A stretch of 64,000 nucleotides of DNA from an uncultured Pantoea sp. (GTDB lineage: Bacteria; Pseudomonadota; Gammaproteobacteria; Enterobacterales; Enterobacteriaceae): contig CAJYKU010000019.1 of assembly GCA_913775175.1 (NCBI GenBank), forward strand, positions 124,001 through 188,000, written 5' to 3'. Positions 54,975 to 64,000 of this stretch are shown here, piece after piece (within the stretch, counting starts at the first letter, position 1; each line of letters starts with the position of its first letter). A program made the position numbers and the translations under genes. The notes under the pieces were generated by a model. That model saw only the letters and a list, made by a program, of their open reading frames with translations. It ran no database searches and had not been told where the DNA came from.

Positions 54975-57695
54975 TGCGCAGCCTCCTGCAGTTGATCAAT
55001 TTGCGCATGGGCAAGGAAAGGTGGCACGCCCGGCATACCCAGCGGCAGGCCAATCTGACCCGGCTGCAGAGCAGCGGAGAAGCGTACCGGCAGACGCAGC
55101 GTTTCACCGGCACAGACCAGCTCAGCCGCAGCACCATGATTGATGCCCAGCTTCTCCGCATCTGCCGGGTTGATCACCAGCTCTGCCGGCGCCATGCGTT
55201 TCTGGAAGGTCGGTGAACGCTGAGTCATCTCGTCACTACCAAACAGCCGATAGTACGGTGCCACACGGAAGTGGTTGTTGCTGACAAAACGCTCAGGGAC
55301 ATGGCTAAACCATGGCAACGTGCCCTCGCCTGCGGCAAACAGACGCACACCAGGATCGCCATTACGCAGCTTGCCACCCACCTCATCCTGGAATTTGTTC
55401 CACGCCTGTGGTGAGTTCCAGCCCGGAGCCCAGGCAAACGGGATCTGTGAGCGCGGTGCGTCTGGCTGATTGTTACCCTCCATAGAGAAGGCAAACATGG
55501 TGTCTTTATCCTGCGGCTGACGCGGTTCATGTACACTGATATTGGCACGTGCGGCGGTGCGTCCGCTGGCACGGTGTGGAGAGCGCGCCAGTTTCTGACC
55601 GCGAATCCGGAAGCTGGCATCAGGTGCGGCATCTTTAATGCCTTTCAGCTGCGGCAGCGCAGTGATAACCGCATCAATGACGTGATCAAGCTGCGTCCAG
55701 TCGACACGACGACTCTCCAGCGCACTATGCAGCGAATGCAGCCAGCGCCAGCTCTCCAGCATCACTATCGTATTATCGTAGTAAGCCGGATCGTAGACCT
55801 GGAAGAAGCGCTGCGCACGGCCTTCATGGTTAATTGATGTGCCATCACTTTCAGCAAAGCTGGCCGCAGAGAGCACCAGCCCCGCTTTTTCCAGCGTGGC
55901 CGTGCGCTGATGATCAACCACAATTACGCTGCCACTATTTTGCAGTGCAGCGTCAACACGGGCTTTCGGTGCGTGACGATAGAGATCGTTTTCCAGTACC
56001 ACCAGCGCATCTGCTTCGCCTTTTGCCAGCCGATCCAGCGCAGCGTCCAGCGACGCTCCACCCATCAGACCCAGCCCGATGCTGTTTGCAGCATCGGCCA
56101 GCAGCGTAATACCCACATCAGCACCGCGTGCTTTTAGCGCTTTGGCGACATTCGCAGCAGCTTCAATCATGGCTGTGCTGCCAGAGTGGGTGCCGGAGAT
56201 AATCAGTGGTTTTTTCGCGCCAGCCAGCGCCTGTACCACTACATCAATTTTCGCGCTAAGTGGCTTGTCGATATCAGCGACTGCTGGTGCACTCTCATCA
56301 AGCGCACTGGCGATAGCGAAACCAAGACGCGCCTGATCTTCAACCGGCGCGCGATAGCTCCATGCCGCGATATCATCCAGACGTGTCTCATCAACATTGG
56401 TAACAAACAGCGGATGTTTGGCATGCTGGCCAATGTTCATAATGGCCGCAATCTGCCAGTCAGCGACTTTCTGCGCCGCAGCCATTTCGCGCGCTTTGCC
56501 TTTTACGGCCTGACGCACTGAGAGCGCAACACGAGCGCCAACCTGAGTCAGATCTTCACCCAGCACCAGCACCGCGTCATAGCTTTCGATTTCACGCAGC
56601 GATGGCGTGTAGATGCCGCTGTTCTGCAGCACATTGAGCATTAACTCAATACGCTCCTGTTCACCTGCAGGTATTCCCGTCGAGAAGTTATCAGCACCCA
56701 CCAGTTCACGCAGCGCAAAGTTGCTTTCAATGCTGGCACGTGGTGAACCAATACCGATAACGTGCGTGGCCTGACGCAGTACGTCAGCGGCGACATTGAC
56801 CGCCTGCTCCGCATTCAGAGTAATGGTGTCACTGCCGCGCAGCTGGTGTGGATGACGCGGACGATCTTTACGGTTAACGTAGCCATAGCCAAAGCGGCCA
56901 CGATCGCAGAGGAAATAGTGGTTTACGGTGCCGTTGTAACGGTTTTTCGATACGACGCAGCTCACCATAGCGCTCACCCGGGCTAGTGTTACAGCCAACA
57001 CTGCACTCCTGACAGATACTTGGCGCGAACTGCATATCCCATTTACGGTTATAGCGCTCAGAGTGCGTTTTATCGGTAAATACGCCGGTCGGACAAATCT
57101 CTACCAGGTTACCCGAGAACTCACTCTCCAGTGTGCCCTCTTCCGGGCGACCAAAGTAGACATTGTCATGCGCACCATAAACACCAAGATCAGTGCCATC
57201 CGCGTAATCTTTGTAGTAACGCACGCAGCGATAGCAGGCGATACAGCGGTTCATCTCATGTGAGATAAACGGTCCGAGATCCTGGTTCTGATGGGTACGC
57301 TTGGTGAAGCGATAGCGGCGAAAGCTATGTCCCGTCATCACCGTCATATCCTGCAGGTGGCAGTTGCCGCCCTCCTCGCAGACCGGACAGTCGTGCGGGT
57401 GGTTGGTCATCAGCCACTCCACCACGCTTTCACGAAACTCTTTGGCTTCACCATCATCGATAGAGATAAAGGTGCCGTCTGCTGCCGGGGTCATACAGGA
57501 CATAACGAGACGACCGCGGGTATCTTCAGCATTCTGAAATTGCTTAACCGCACACTGGCGGCAGGCACCAACACTGCCCAGCGCCGGGTGCCAGCAAAAA
57601 TAGGGAATATCAAGGCCCAGAGAGAGACACGCCTGTAGCAGGTTGTCTGCTCCGTTCACATCATATTCTTTACCGTCTACATGGATTGTAGCCAT
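54971..57695 (-). pseudogene. nuoG: NADH-quinone oxidoreductase subunit G, interrupted by a 1-nt frameshift (possibly a sequencing error)
   Basis: N-terminal half in ORF 56874-57704, remainder in ORF 54971-57001; removing one A from the 5-A run (plus-strand T run 56943-56947) restores [31 protein letters not shown]. Confidence 0.9.
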
Positions 57696-57808
57696 AGTGA
57701 ACATGCTTCCGTAAGGCTCGTCCGCAGACGAGCGTTAAACATCAAATTCTGTTATCCCGCGTTTTCGGGCAGGACTGGCGATTGACGCCTTCCGTATACG
57801 GTGGCTGC

Positions 57809-59155
57809 TTACCAGCGCGCTTTCAGCAGATTAGGCTGGATACCGCCAATTGAGCGAGTATTGCCAAACACCTGCGGCGCAATGCCAGCTTCAAACTCTT
57901 CACGGAAATATTTAATCGCGCTCTGCAACGGTTCAACAGCACCTGGTGCATGGGCGCAGAAGGTTTTGCCTGGCCCAAGCTGGCGGCAGAGTTGCTGCAG
58001 TGTTTCAATATCGCCCGGCTGCCCCTGCTTCTGCTCCAGCGCACGCAGAATTTTCACGCTCCATGGCAGCCCGTCGCGACATGGCGTACACCAGCCGCAT
58101 GACTCACGCGCAAAGAACTCCTCCAGGTTGCGAACCAGCGAAACCATATTGATCTCATGATCCACCGCCATCGCCAGTGCCGTACCCAGACGACTACCTG
58201 CTTTACCAATACTGGCGAACTCCATCGGCAGATCGAGATGCTGTTCGGTCAGAAAGTCGGTGCCGGCACCGCCTGGCTGCCAGGCTTTAAATTTCAGCCC
58301 GTCGCGCATACCGCCAGCATAATCTTCGAGAATTTCACGCGCTGTCACGCCAAATGGTAGTTCCCAGACGCCAGGATTTTTCACCCGTCCGGAGAAGCCC
58401 ATCATTTTGGTGCCGGTATCTTCACTTTTAGACAGACCTTTGTACCACTCCACTCCATTCAGAAAGATGGCGGGTACATTGGAGAGCGTCTCAACGTTGT
58501 TTACGCAGGTAGGTTTGCCCCAGACGCCCGCACTGGCAGGAAACGGTGGCTTGGAACGCGGGTTAGCACGGCGTCCTTCCAGAGAGTTGATCAGCGCAGT
58601 CTCTTCACCGCAGATATAGCGACCCGCGCCGGTATGGACAAACAGCTCAAAATCGAACCCGGTGCCAAGAATATTTTTGCCCAGATAGCCCGCTTCAGTA
58701 GCCTCAGCGATAGCGCGGCGCAGGTTTTCCGCTGCTTCTACATACTCACCGCGCAGGAAGATATAGCCACGATACGCTTTCAGAGCGAAGGCGCTGATCA
58801 GCATACCTTCTACCAGCTGATGTGGCAGCTGCTCCATCAGCAGGCGATCTTTATAGGTGCCCGGCTCCATCTCATCCGCGTTACACAGCAGATAGCGGAT
58901 ATTCATCGACTCATCTTTTGGCATCAGGCTCCACTTCAGCCCGGTGCTAAAGCCCGCGCCACCGCGCCCTTTCAGGCCGGAGTCTTTAACCGCCGCAACA
59001 ATCTCATCCTGGCTCATACCGTTCAGCGCTTTCTCAGCACCAACGTAGCCATTTTTGCTGCGATATTCATCCAGCCAGACCGGCTGTTTATCATCACGCA
59101 AACGCCAGGTCAGCGGATGGGTTTCCGCAGCACGAACAATCGGTTTCATGCTCAT
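57809..59155 (-). CDS. nuoF: NADH-quinone oxidoreductase subunit F
   Basis: 448 aa; [27 protein letters not shown]. Confidence 0.97.
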   Translation of the reverse strand: MSMKPIVRAAETHPLTWRLRDDKQPVWLDEYRSKNGYVGAEKALNGMSQDEIVAAVKDSGLKGRGGAGFSTGLKWSLMPKDESMNIRYLLCNADEMEPGTYKDRLLMEQLPHQLVEGMLISAFALKAYRGYIFLRGEYVEAAENLRRAIAEATEAGYLGKNILGTGFDFELFVHTGAGRYICGEETALINSLEGRRANPRSKPPFPASAGVWGKPTCVNNVETLSNVPAIFLNGVEWYKGLSKSEDTGTKMMGFSGRVKNPGVWELPFGVTAREILEDYAGGMRDGLKFKAWQPGGAGTDFLTEQHLDLPMEFASIGKAGSRLGTALAMAVDHEINMVSLVRNLEEFFARESCGWCTPCRDGLPWSVKILRALEQKQGQPGDIETLQQLCRQLGPGKTFCAHAPGAVEPLQSAIKYFREEFEAGIAPQVFGNTRSIGGIQPNLLKARW

Positions 59156-59667
59156 TGATACTGCTCCAGTAGCGAGGCGATACCTTCCGGCGTCAGATGA
59201 ACGTGCGTGTCGTCATTCACCATCATTGTCGGCCCTTTATCGCAGTTGCCAAGACAGCAGGTTGGCAGCAGGGTAAAGCGGCCATCTGCCGTGGTCTGAC
59301 CCGGTTTGATATTGAGATTCTGCTCCAGCGCCGCCTGAATGCCCTGGTAGCCAGTGATATGACACACTACGCTGTCGCAGTAGCGGATAACATGACGACC
59401 AACCGGCGTGCGGTATATCTGGCTATAGAAGGTGGCAACACCTTCAACGTCGCTGGCCGGGATGCCCAGTACGTTAGCAATTGCATGAATAGCGCCATCC
59501 GGCACCCAGCCCCGCTGCTTCTGCACGATCTTCAGCGCTTCAATCGAAGCTGCACGCGCATCCTCGTAATGGTGCTTCTCATGCTCAATAGCATGGTGCT
59601 CAGCCTCGGTCAGCACAAAGATCTCATTCGGATCGATGGTTTGAATGGCAATTTTTTGATCGTGCAT
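59152..59667 (-). CDS. nuoE: NADH-quinone oxidoreductase subunit E
   Basis: 171 aa; thioredoxin-like 2Fe-2[12 protein letters not shown]. Confidence 0.96.
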   Translation of the reverse strand: MHDQKIAIQTIDPNEIFVLTEAEHHAIEHEKHHYEDARAASIEALKIVQKQRGWVPDGAIHAIANVLGIPASDVEGVATFYSQIYRTPVGRHVIRYCDSVVCHITGYQGIQAALEQNLNIKPGQTTADGRFTLLPTCCLGNCDKGPTMMVNDDTHVHLTPEGIASLLEQYQ

Positions 59668-59669
59668 AA

Positions 59670-61469
59670 TTAGCGGTCCACGTCTGACATAACAAAATCG
59701 ATACTACCCAGGTATACGATCAGGTCGGATACCAGGCTGCCGCGAATCACCGACGGGATCTGCTGCAGATGCGGGAAGCTTGGCGTACGCACACGGGTGC
59801 GGTAGCTCATGGTGCTGCCGTCGCTGGTCAGGTAGTAACTGTTGATCCCTTTGGTTGCCTCAATCATCTGGAATGATTCGTTGGCTGGCATCACTGGTCC
59901 CCAGGAAACCTGCAGGAAGTGCGTGATCAGGGTTTCGATGTGCTGCAGCGTACGCTCTTTCGGTGGCGGCGTAGTCAGCGGATGGTCGGCTTTAAATGGA
60001 CCTTCCGGCATGTTTTTCAGGCACTGCTCCAGAATACGCAGTGACTGCCACATCTCTTCCATCTTCAGCTGTACGCGGGTATAGGCGTCGCTGATACCGG
60101 CACCAACCGGCACCTCGAAATCGAAATTTTCGTAGCCTGAGTATGGACGCCATTTGCGCACGTCGAAGTCAAGCCCGGTAGCACGCAGGCCAGCACCTGT
60201 GGTTCCCCACGCCAGCGCTTCATCCATGTTATATGCTGCAACACCCTGTGAGCGGCCCATCAACACAGTGTTACGCAGTGCGGCTTTGTCATACTCTTTC
60301 AGGCGCTTCGGCATCCAGTCGAGGAATTCGCGTAGCAGACGCTCCCACCCTTTTGGCAGATCGTGAGCAACACCACCAATACGGAACCAGGCTGGGTGCA
60401 TGCGGAAGCCCGTGATGGCTTCCACCACATCATAAATTTTCTGACGATCGGTAAAGGCAAAGAACACCGGCGTCATAGCACCGACGTCCTGAATAAAGGT
60501 AGAGATATAGAGAAGATGGCTGTTGATACGGAACAGCTCAGAGAGCATCACACGAATGACATTGACGCGATCTGGTACGGTAATGCCGGCCAGTTTCTCC
60601 ACTGCCAGGACATATGGCATCTCATTGACACAGCCACCGAGATATTCGATACGGTCGGTATAAGGAATATAGCTATGCCAGGATTGACGCTCGCCCATCT
60701 TCTCGGCGCCGCGATGGTGATAACCAACGTCAGGTACGCAATCAACAATCTCTTCGCCATCCAGCTGCAGAATGATACGGAATGCACCGTGCGCTGATGG
60801 GTGATTTGGACCGAGGTTGAGGAACATAAAGTCCTCATTGGCAGTACTGCGCTTCATGCCCCAATCTTCTGGCTTGAAGGTCAGCGACTCCATCTCCAGA
60901 TCCTCTTTCTGCTTGGTCAGCGTGAAAGGATCGAATTCGGTAGCTCGTGCCGGGTAATCTTTACGCAGCGGATGTCCTTCCCAGGTCTGAGGCATCATGA
61001 TACGCGACAGATGTGGATGCCCCTGGAAAGTGATACCAAACATCTCCCAGGTTTCGCGCTCATACCAGTTGGCATTGGCGAAAATATTGGTGATGGTCGG
61101 CACATTAAGATCGTTTTCAGACAGCGCCACCTTGAGCATGATGTCGCGATTGCGTTCAATGGAAAGCAGATGGTAGAAAACGGAAAAATCCGCAGCAGGC
61201 AAGCCTGCGCGGTGAGTGCGTAAACGCTCGTCAAAGCCATGCAGGTCATAGAGCATGACGTAAGGCTTGGGTAGCTTACGCAGGAATGTAACAATCTCCA
61301 GCAGCTGTTCACGCTTCACCCACACCATCGGGATACCGGTGCGGGTTGCCTGTACGGTAAAGGCGTCCGGCCCAAAACGGTTACGCAGCTCGCCAATCAC
61401 TGGATCATCCAGATGATCCCGGGTTTGCCATGCTGGCTGTGCGAGATCTTGCGTGGTTAAATCTGTCAT
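59670..61469 (-). CDS. nuoC: NADH-quinone oxidoreductase fused subunits C/D
   Basis: 599 aa fusion; [21 protein letters not shown]. Confidence 0.97.
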   Translation of the reverse strand: MTDLTTQDLAQPAWQTRDHLDDPVIGELRNRFGPDAFTVQATRTGIPMVWVKREQLLEIVTFLRKLPKPYVMLYDLHGFDERLRTHRAGLPAADFSVFYHLLSIERNRDIMLKVALSENDLNVPTITNIFANANWYERETWEMFGITFQGHPHLSRIMMPQTWEGHPLRKDYPARATEFDPFTLTKQKEDLEMESLTFKPEDWGMKRSTANEDFMFLNLGPNHPSAHGAFRIILQLDGEEIVDCVPDVGYHHRGAEKMGERQSWHSYIPYTDRIEYLGGCVNEMPYVLAVEKLAGITVPDRVNVIRVMLSELFRINSHLLYISTFIQDVGAMTPVFFAFTDRQKIYDVVEAITGFRMHPAWFRIGGVAHDLPKGWERLLREFLDWMPKRLKEYDKAALRNTVLMGRSQGVAAYNMDEALAWGTTGAGLRATGLDFDVRKWRPYSGYENFDFEVPVGAGISDAYTRVQLKMEEMWQSLRILEQCLKNMPEGPFKADHPLTTPPPKERTLQHIETLITHFLQVSWGPVMPANESFQMIEATKGINSYYLTSDGSTMSYRTRVRTPSFPHLQQIPSVIRGSLVSDLIVYLGSIDFVMSDVDR

Positions 61470-61585
61470 ACGTTACTCACCATTCCGGCCTGTAATCAGG
61501 CACTCAAAAGAAGGCGTCAGGATGGCGGCACACACTATGTTGTCATTTTCTGCTGCGGCCGTTACTCCATCCGTGTACGGGATAC

Positions 61586-62263
61586 TTACACTTCGTCCGG
61601 CGTTCTCAGGTTAGTGACGGCAATACGCTCACCACGTTTCCTTTCTCGCTCAGACTGCATATTAGCGCGATAAACGCCCTGATCGCCTACCACCCAGGAG
61701 AGTGGGCGACGCTCCTTGCCAATCGACTCGCGTAACAACAGCAGAGCCTGCATATAGGCCTCCGGGCGCGGCGGGCAGCCAGGAATATAGACATCAACCG
61801 GCAGGAATTTGTCCACACCCTGCACCACCGAGTAGATGTCATACATACCGCCCGAGTTGGCACAGGCTCCCATGGATATCACCCATTTAGGCTCCAGCAT
61901 CTGATCATAGAGACGCTGAATAACCGGTGCCATTTTGGTAAAGGGCGTACCAGCAATAACCATAAAATCAGCCTGACGTGGCGAGGCTCGCATAACTTCA
62001 GCACCAAACCGTGCCACGTCATGTACTGCGGTAAATGACGTTGTCATCTCCACGTAGCAACAGGAAAGGCCAAAGTTATAGGGCCAGAGAGAGTTTTTAC
62101 GACCCCAGTTCACCATATCGTGCAGCGCGTGTTCGAGCTTGCCCATATAGACGCTACGGTGAACATGCTGCTCCAGAGGATCGGTAACAATCTCCTGTTT
62201 CTGCAGGGGATAACGCTCGTTATCACCGCCGTTCGGGTCTACGCGTGTCAGCGTGTAGTCCAT
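61586..62263 (-). CDS. nuoB: NADH-quinone oxidoreductase subunit B
   Basis: 225 aa; [26 protein letters not shown]. Confidence 0.97.
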   Translation of the reverse strand: MDYTLTRVDPNGGDNERYPLQKQEIVTDPLEQHVHRSVYMGKLEHALHDMVNWGRKNSLWPYNFGLSCCYVEMTTSFTAVHDVARFGAEVMRASPRQADFMVIAGTPFTKMAPVIQRLYDQMLEPKWVISMGACANSGGMYDIYSVVQGVDKFLPVDVYIPGCPPRPEAYMQALLLLRESIGKERRPLSWVVGDQGVYRANMQSERERKRGERIAVTNLRTPDEV

Positions 62264-62278
62264 CTTATTGCCTCGCTT

Positions 62279-62722
62279 TTACTGCTTATGAGGGTTGGTG
62301 TGACTGTGGCTGACCGGGCTTGATTTAACCACCACGCGACGACGCGCAGGAGCCCAATCCAGCGCGCCAATGCGTACCAGATAAACCAGGCCTGCCAGGA
62401 GCACCAAAATGAAAATTGCGGCTTCGACAAAGCCCACCCAGCCGCTTTCACGGATTGATGTCGACCAGGCGTACAGATAGAGGGCTTCCACGTCGAAAAT
62501 CACGAAAAACATGGCAACCAGATAGAATTTTGCAGAGAGACGAATGTGGGTATCGCCAACAGACTCGATACCAGACTCAAACGGCGTATTTTTATGGCGC
62601 GCTCTGGCGCGGCCTCCCAGCAGCCAGCCGCCGGTTAACATAAAGGCACACAGGCCAAATGCGATCACAATAAAAACAATAAATGCCCAGTGATGAGCGA
62701 TCACTTCGGTGGTTGTTGACAT
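62279..62722 (-). CDS. nuoA: NADH-quinone oxidoreductase subunit A
   Basis: 147 aa; [39 protein letters not shown]. Confidence 0.97.
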   Translation of the reverse strand: MSTTTEVIAHHWAFIVFIVIAFGLCAFMLTGGWLLGGRARARHKNTPFESGIESVGDTHIRLSAKFYLVAMFFVIFDVEALYLYAWSTSIRESGWVGFVEAAIFILVLLAGLVYLVRIGALDWAPARRRVVVKSSPVSHSHTNPHKQ

Positions 62723-62877
62723 ACGCTTTGCTTACTCATCAAAAGTGGCGATGGCATCCTGCACTATCGCAGCAAACACACCACATCGATTCAAGGGAAG
62801 GATAAAAACCTTATAAACGTTGCTGTCATTATCGATTAAGCAGCAATTTTATGTGGTTTTTTACTCCTTTCTATAAC

Positions 62878-62899
62878 CTTTTGTCAACTTTGACAAAAG
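62878..62899. repeat. Perfect 22-bp palindrome upstream of nuoA
   Basis: CTTTTGTCAA-CT-TTGACAAAAG, 156 bp upstream of the nuoA start. Confidence 0.8.
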
Positions 62900-63273
62900 T
62901 ATCCAAACATTATTTTACACCCGCATCATATTATTAACATATACCCTCTTCAGCGCCAGCTAAATCGCTTCAGTTTGTACGGTTAATTTCAGTGTAGTGG
63001 GTATTCGCGCGTATAGATCGCGCATTTAACCAACATATTTTGACAGGTCTTAACCCAATTTCCCTCCCCGTGGCAGGGTTATTTTTTTGATCCAGAACAC
63101 AATCTCAGGCTTTTTGCTGAAAAAAGAGACAGCCAGAAAGAAACATTCCTGCAACAAAAATAACACTGAAGGATAAAGGTTGTACGTAAAGGGTAGATAT
63201 GAACGGTTGCGGTTTTTCGGAAAGCAAAATTTTGCTGGCGCTGAAAAGCGTAATTTGCGGGGGTAATGTAAGA

Positions 63274-63310
63274 TAAAAAAGCCCTGTCTGATATTATCTC
63301 AGCCAGGGCT
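63274..63310 (-). terminator. Rho-independent terminator of lrhA
   Basis: Minus strand AGCCCTGgCTGA-gataata-TCAGaCAGGGCT followed by TTTTTA. Confidence 0.85.
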
Positions 63311-63371
63311 ACGTTTTGCGGGTTAATCTCTGCAACAGAACCACAGAACCCGGCGGCTAACGTTTTACACG

Positions 63372-64000
63372 CTACTCTTCATCGTCATACAGCATTGAGC
63401 CATCCGGATTGGTGGCCAGGCTATAGGGGTCGTTAGTGGACTGCATGGCATTGAAAATCGCCAGCGCCAGTTCATTATTGCTGTCTGCATTGCGGCACAG
63501 CAGATATTGCGTATCTGGCAGCACAGGTAACCCTTCCGCAGCACCCATAACACGCAGTTCCGGACTCATCATCTCAACCGGTCGCGCTGTCACTCCCAGA
63601 CCCGCTTTAACCGCCGCACGCACTGCTGCCAGTGTGGAGGCGACATAAGAGATACGCCATGGGATCCCCGCTTCGTTAAGGTGATCGATCGCCATATCGC
63701 GATAGGGGCTGGGTTCATCCAGCAGAACCAGAGGAATCGCTTCACCACGCTGGAAAATATAGTCCGCCGCGCAGTACCAGAGTGTTGGAGAGGTACGCAG
63801 CACCTGATGAGTAAAATTACCCGGGCTGGAGGTGGTCACAACCAGGTCAACCTCGCCCTGATTAAGCATCTCCATCATAAACGGATTACGCTTAACGCGG
63901 ACATCAATGGCAAGCTTTGGATAGACCGATGTCACCCGATTAAGCAGGAAAGGCAATATGGTGTCTGACGTATCATCGGAGGCACCAATAGTCAGTACGC
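63372..64000 (-). CDS. lrhA: LysR-type regulator LrhA/HexA, partial (continues beyond window)
   Basis: [38 protein letters not shown]...[19 protein letters not shown]; frame open to 64000; adjacent to nuoA. Confidence 0.93.
   Translation of the reverse strand, partial: VLTIGASDDTSDTILPFLLNRVTSVYPKLAIDVRVKRNPFMMEMLNQGEVDLVVTTSSPGNFTHQVLRTSPTLWYCAADYIFQRGEAIPLVLLDEPSPYRDMAIDHLNEAGIPWRISYVASTLAAVRAAVKAGLGVTARPVEMMSPELRVMGAAEGLPVLPDTQYLLCRNADSNNELALAIFNAMQSTNDPYSLATNPDGSMLYDDEE

Noticed and set aside
56930-56960. Programmed ribosomal frameshift in nuoG
   Set aside because: Restoring the frame needs a +1 shift at GAA AAA CCG; no known reason for recoding in nuoG, and a homopolymer indel explains it more simply
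1-64000. CRISPR arrays, IS elements, prophage genes, rRNA
   Set aside because: No regularly spaced repeats, transposase/integrase/phage structural motifs or rRNA sequence seen on either strand

Overview
This is a 64 kb chromosomal window from an enterobacterium (order Enterobacterales; the family, perhaps Erwiniaceae, is a guess). Most of it is conserved core: pdeN/rtn(3' end)-yejABEF-yejG-bcr-rsuA-radD-rplY-yejK-yejL-yejM-proL(tRNA-Pro), then yojI-alkB-apbE-ompC/micF-rcsD-rcsB, rcsC-gyrA-ubiG-nrdA-nrdB-yfaE, a cinA-like gene, elaB-opgD-elaA, the full nuoA-N operon and the start of lrhA. Accessory material interrupts this backbone at several points. The most notable is a secreted 542-aa protein next to tRNA-Pro built as two consecutive Listeria-internalin-like modules (cap + 22-aa LRRs + Ig-like LRR-adjacent domain), which is unexpected in a Gram-negative. 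Other observations are a LysR / periplasmic DJ-1 / cytoplasmic DJ-1 / MDR-oxidoreductase cassette between rcsB and rcsC, an MFS gene between micF and rcsDB, unannotated small ORFs near the porin, a single-base homopolymer frameshift in nuoG, a perfect 22-bp palindrome upstream of nuoA, and a micF homolog whose antisense region has diverged from E. coli. No CRISPR array, prophage, IS element or rRNA was seen. All family calls are from sequence recognition; no database search was run.
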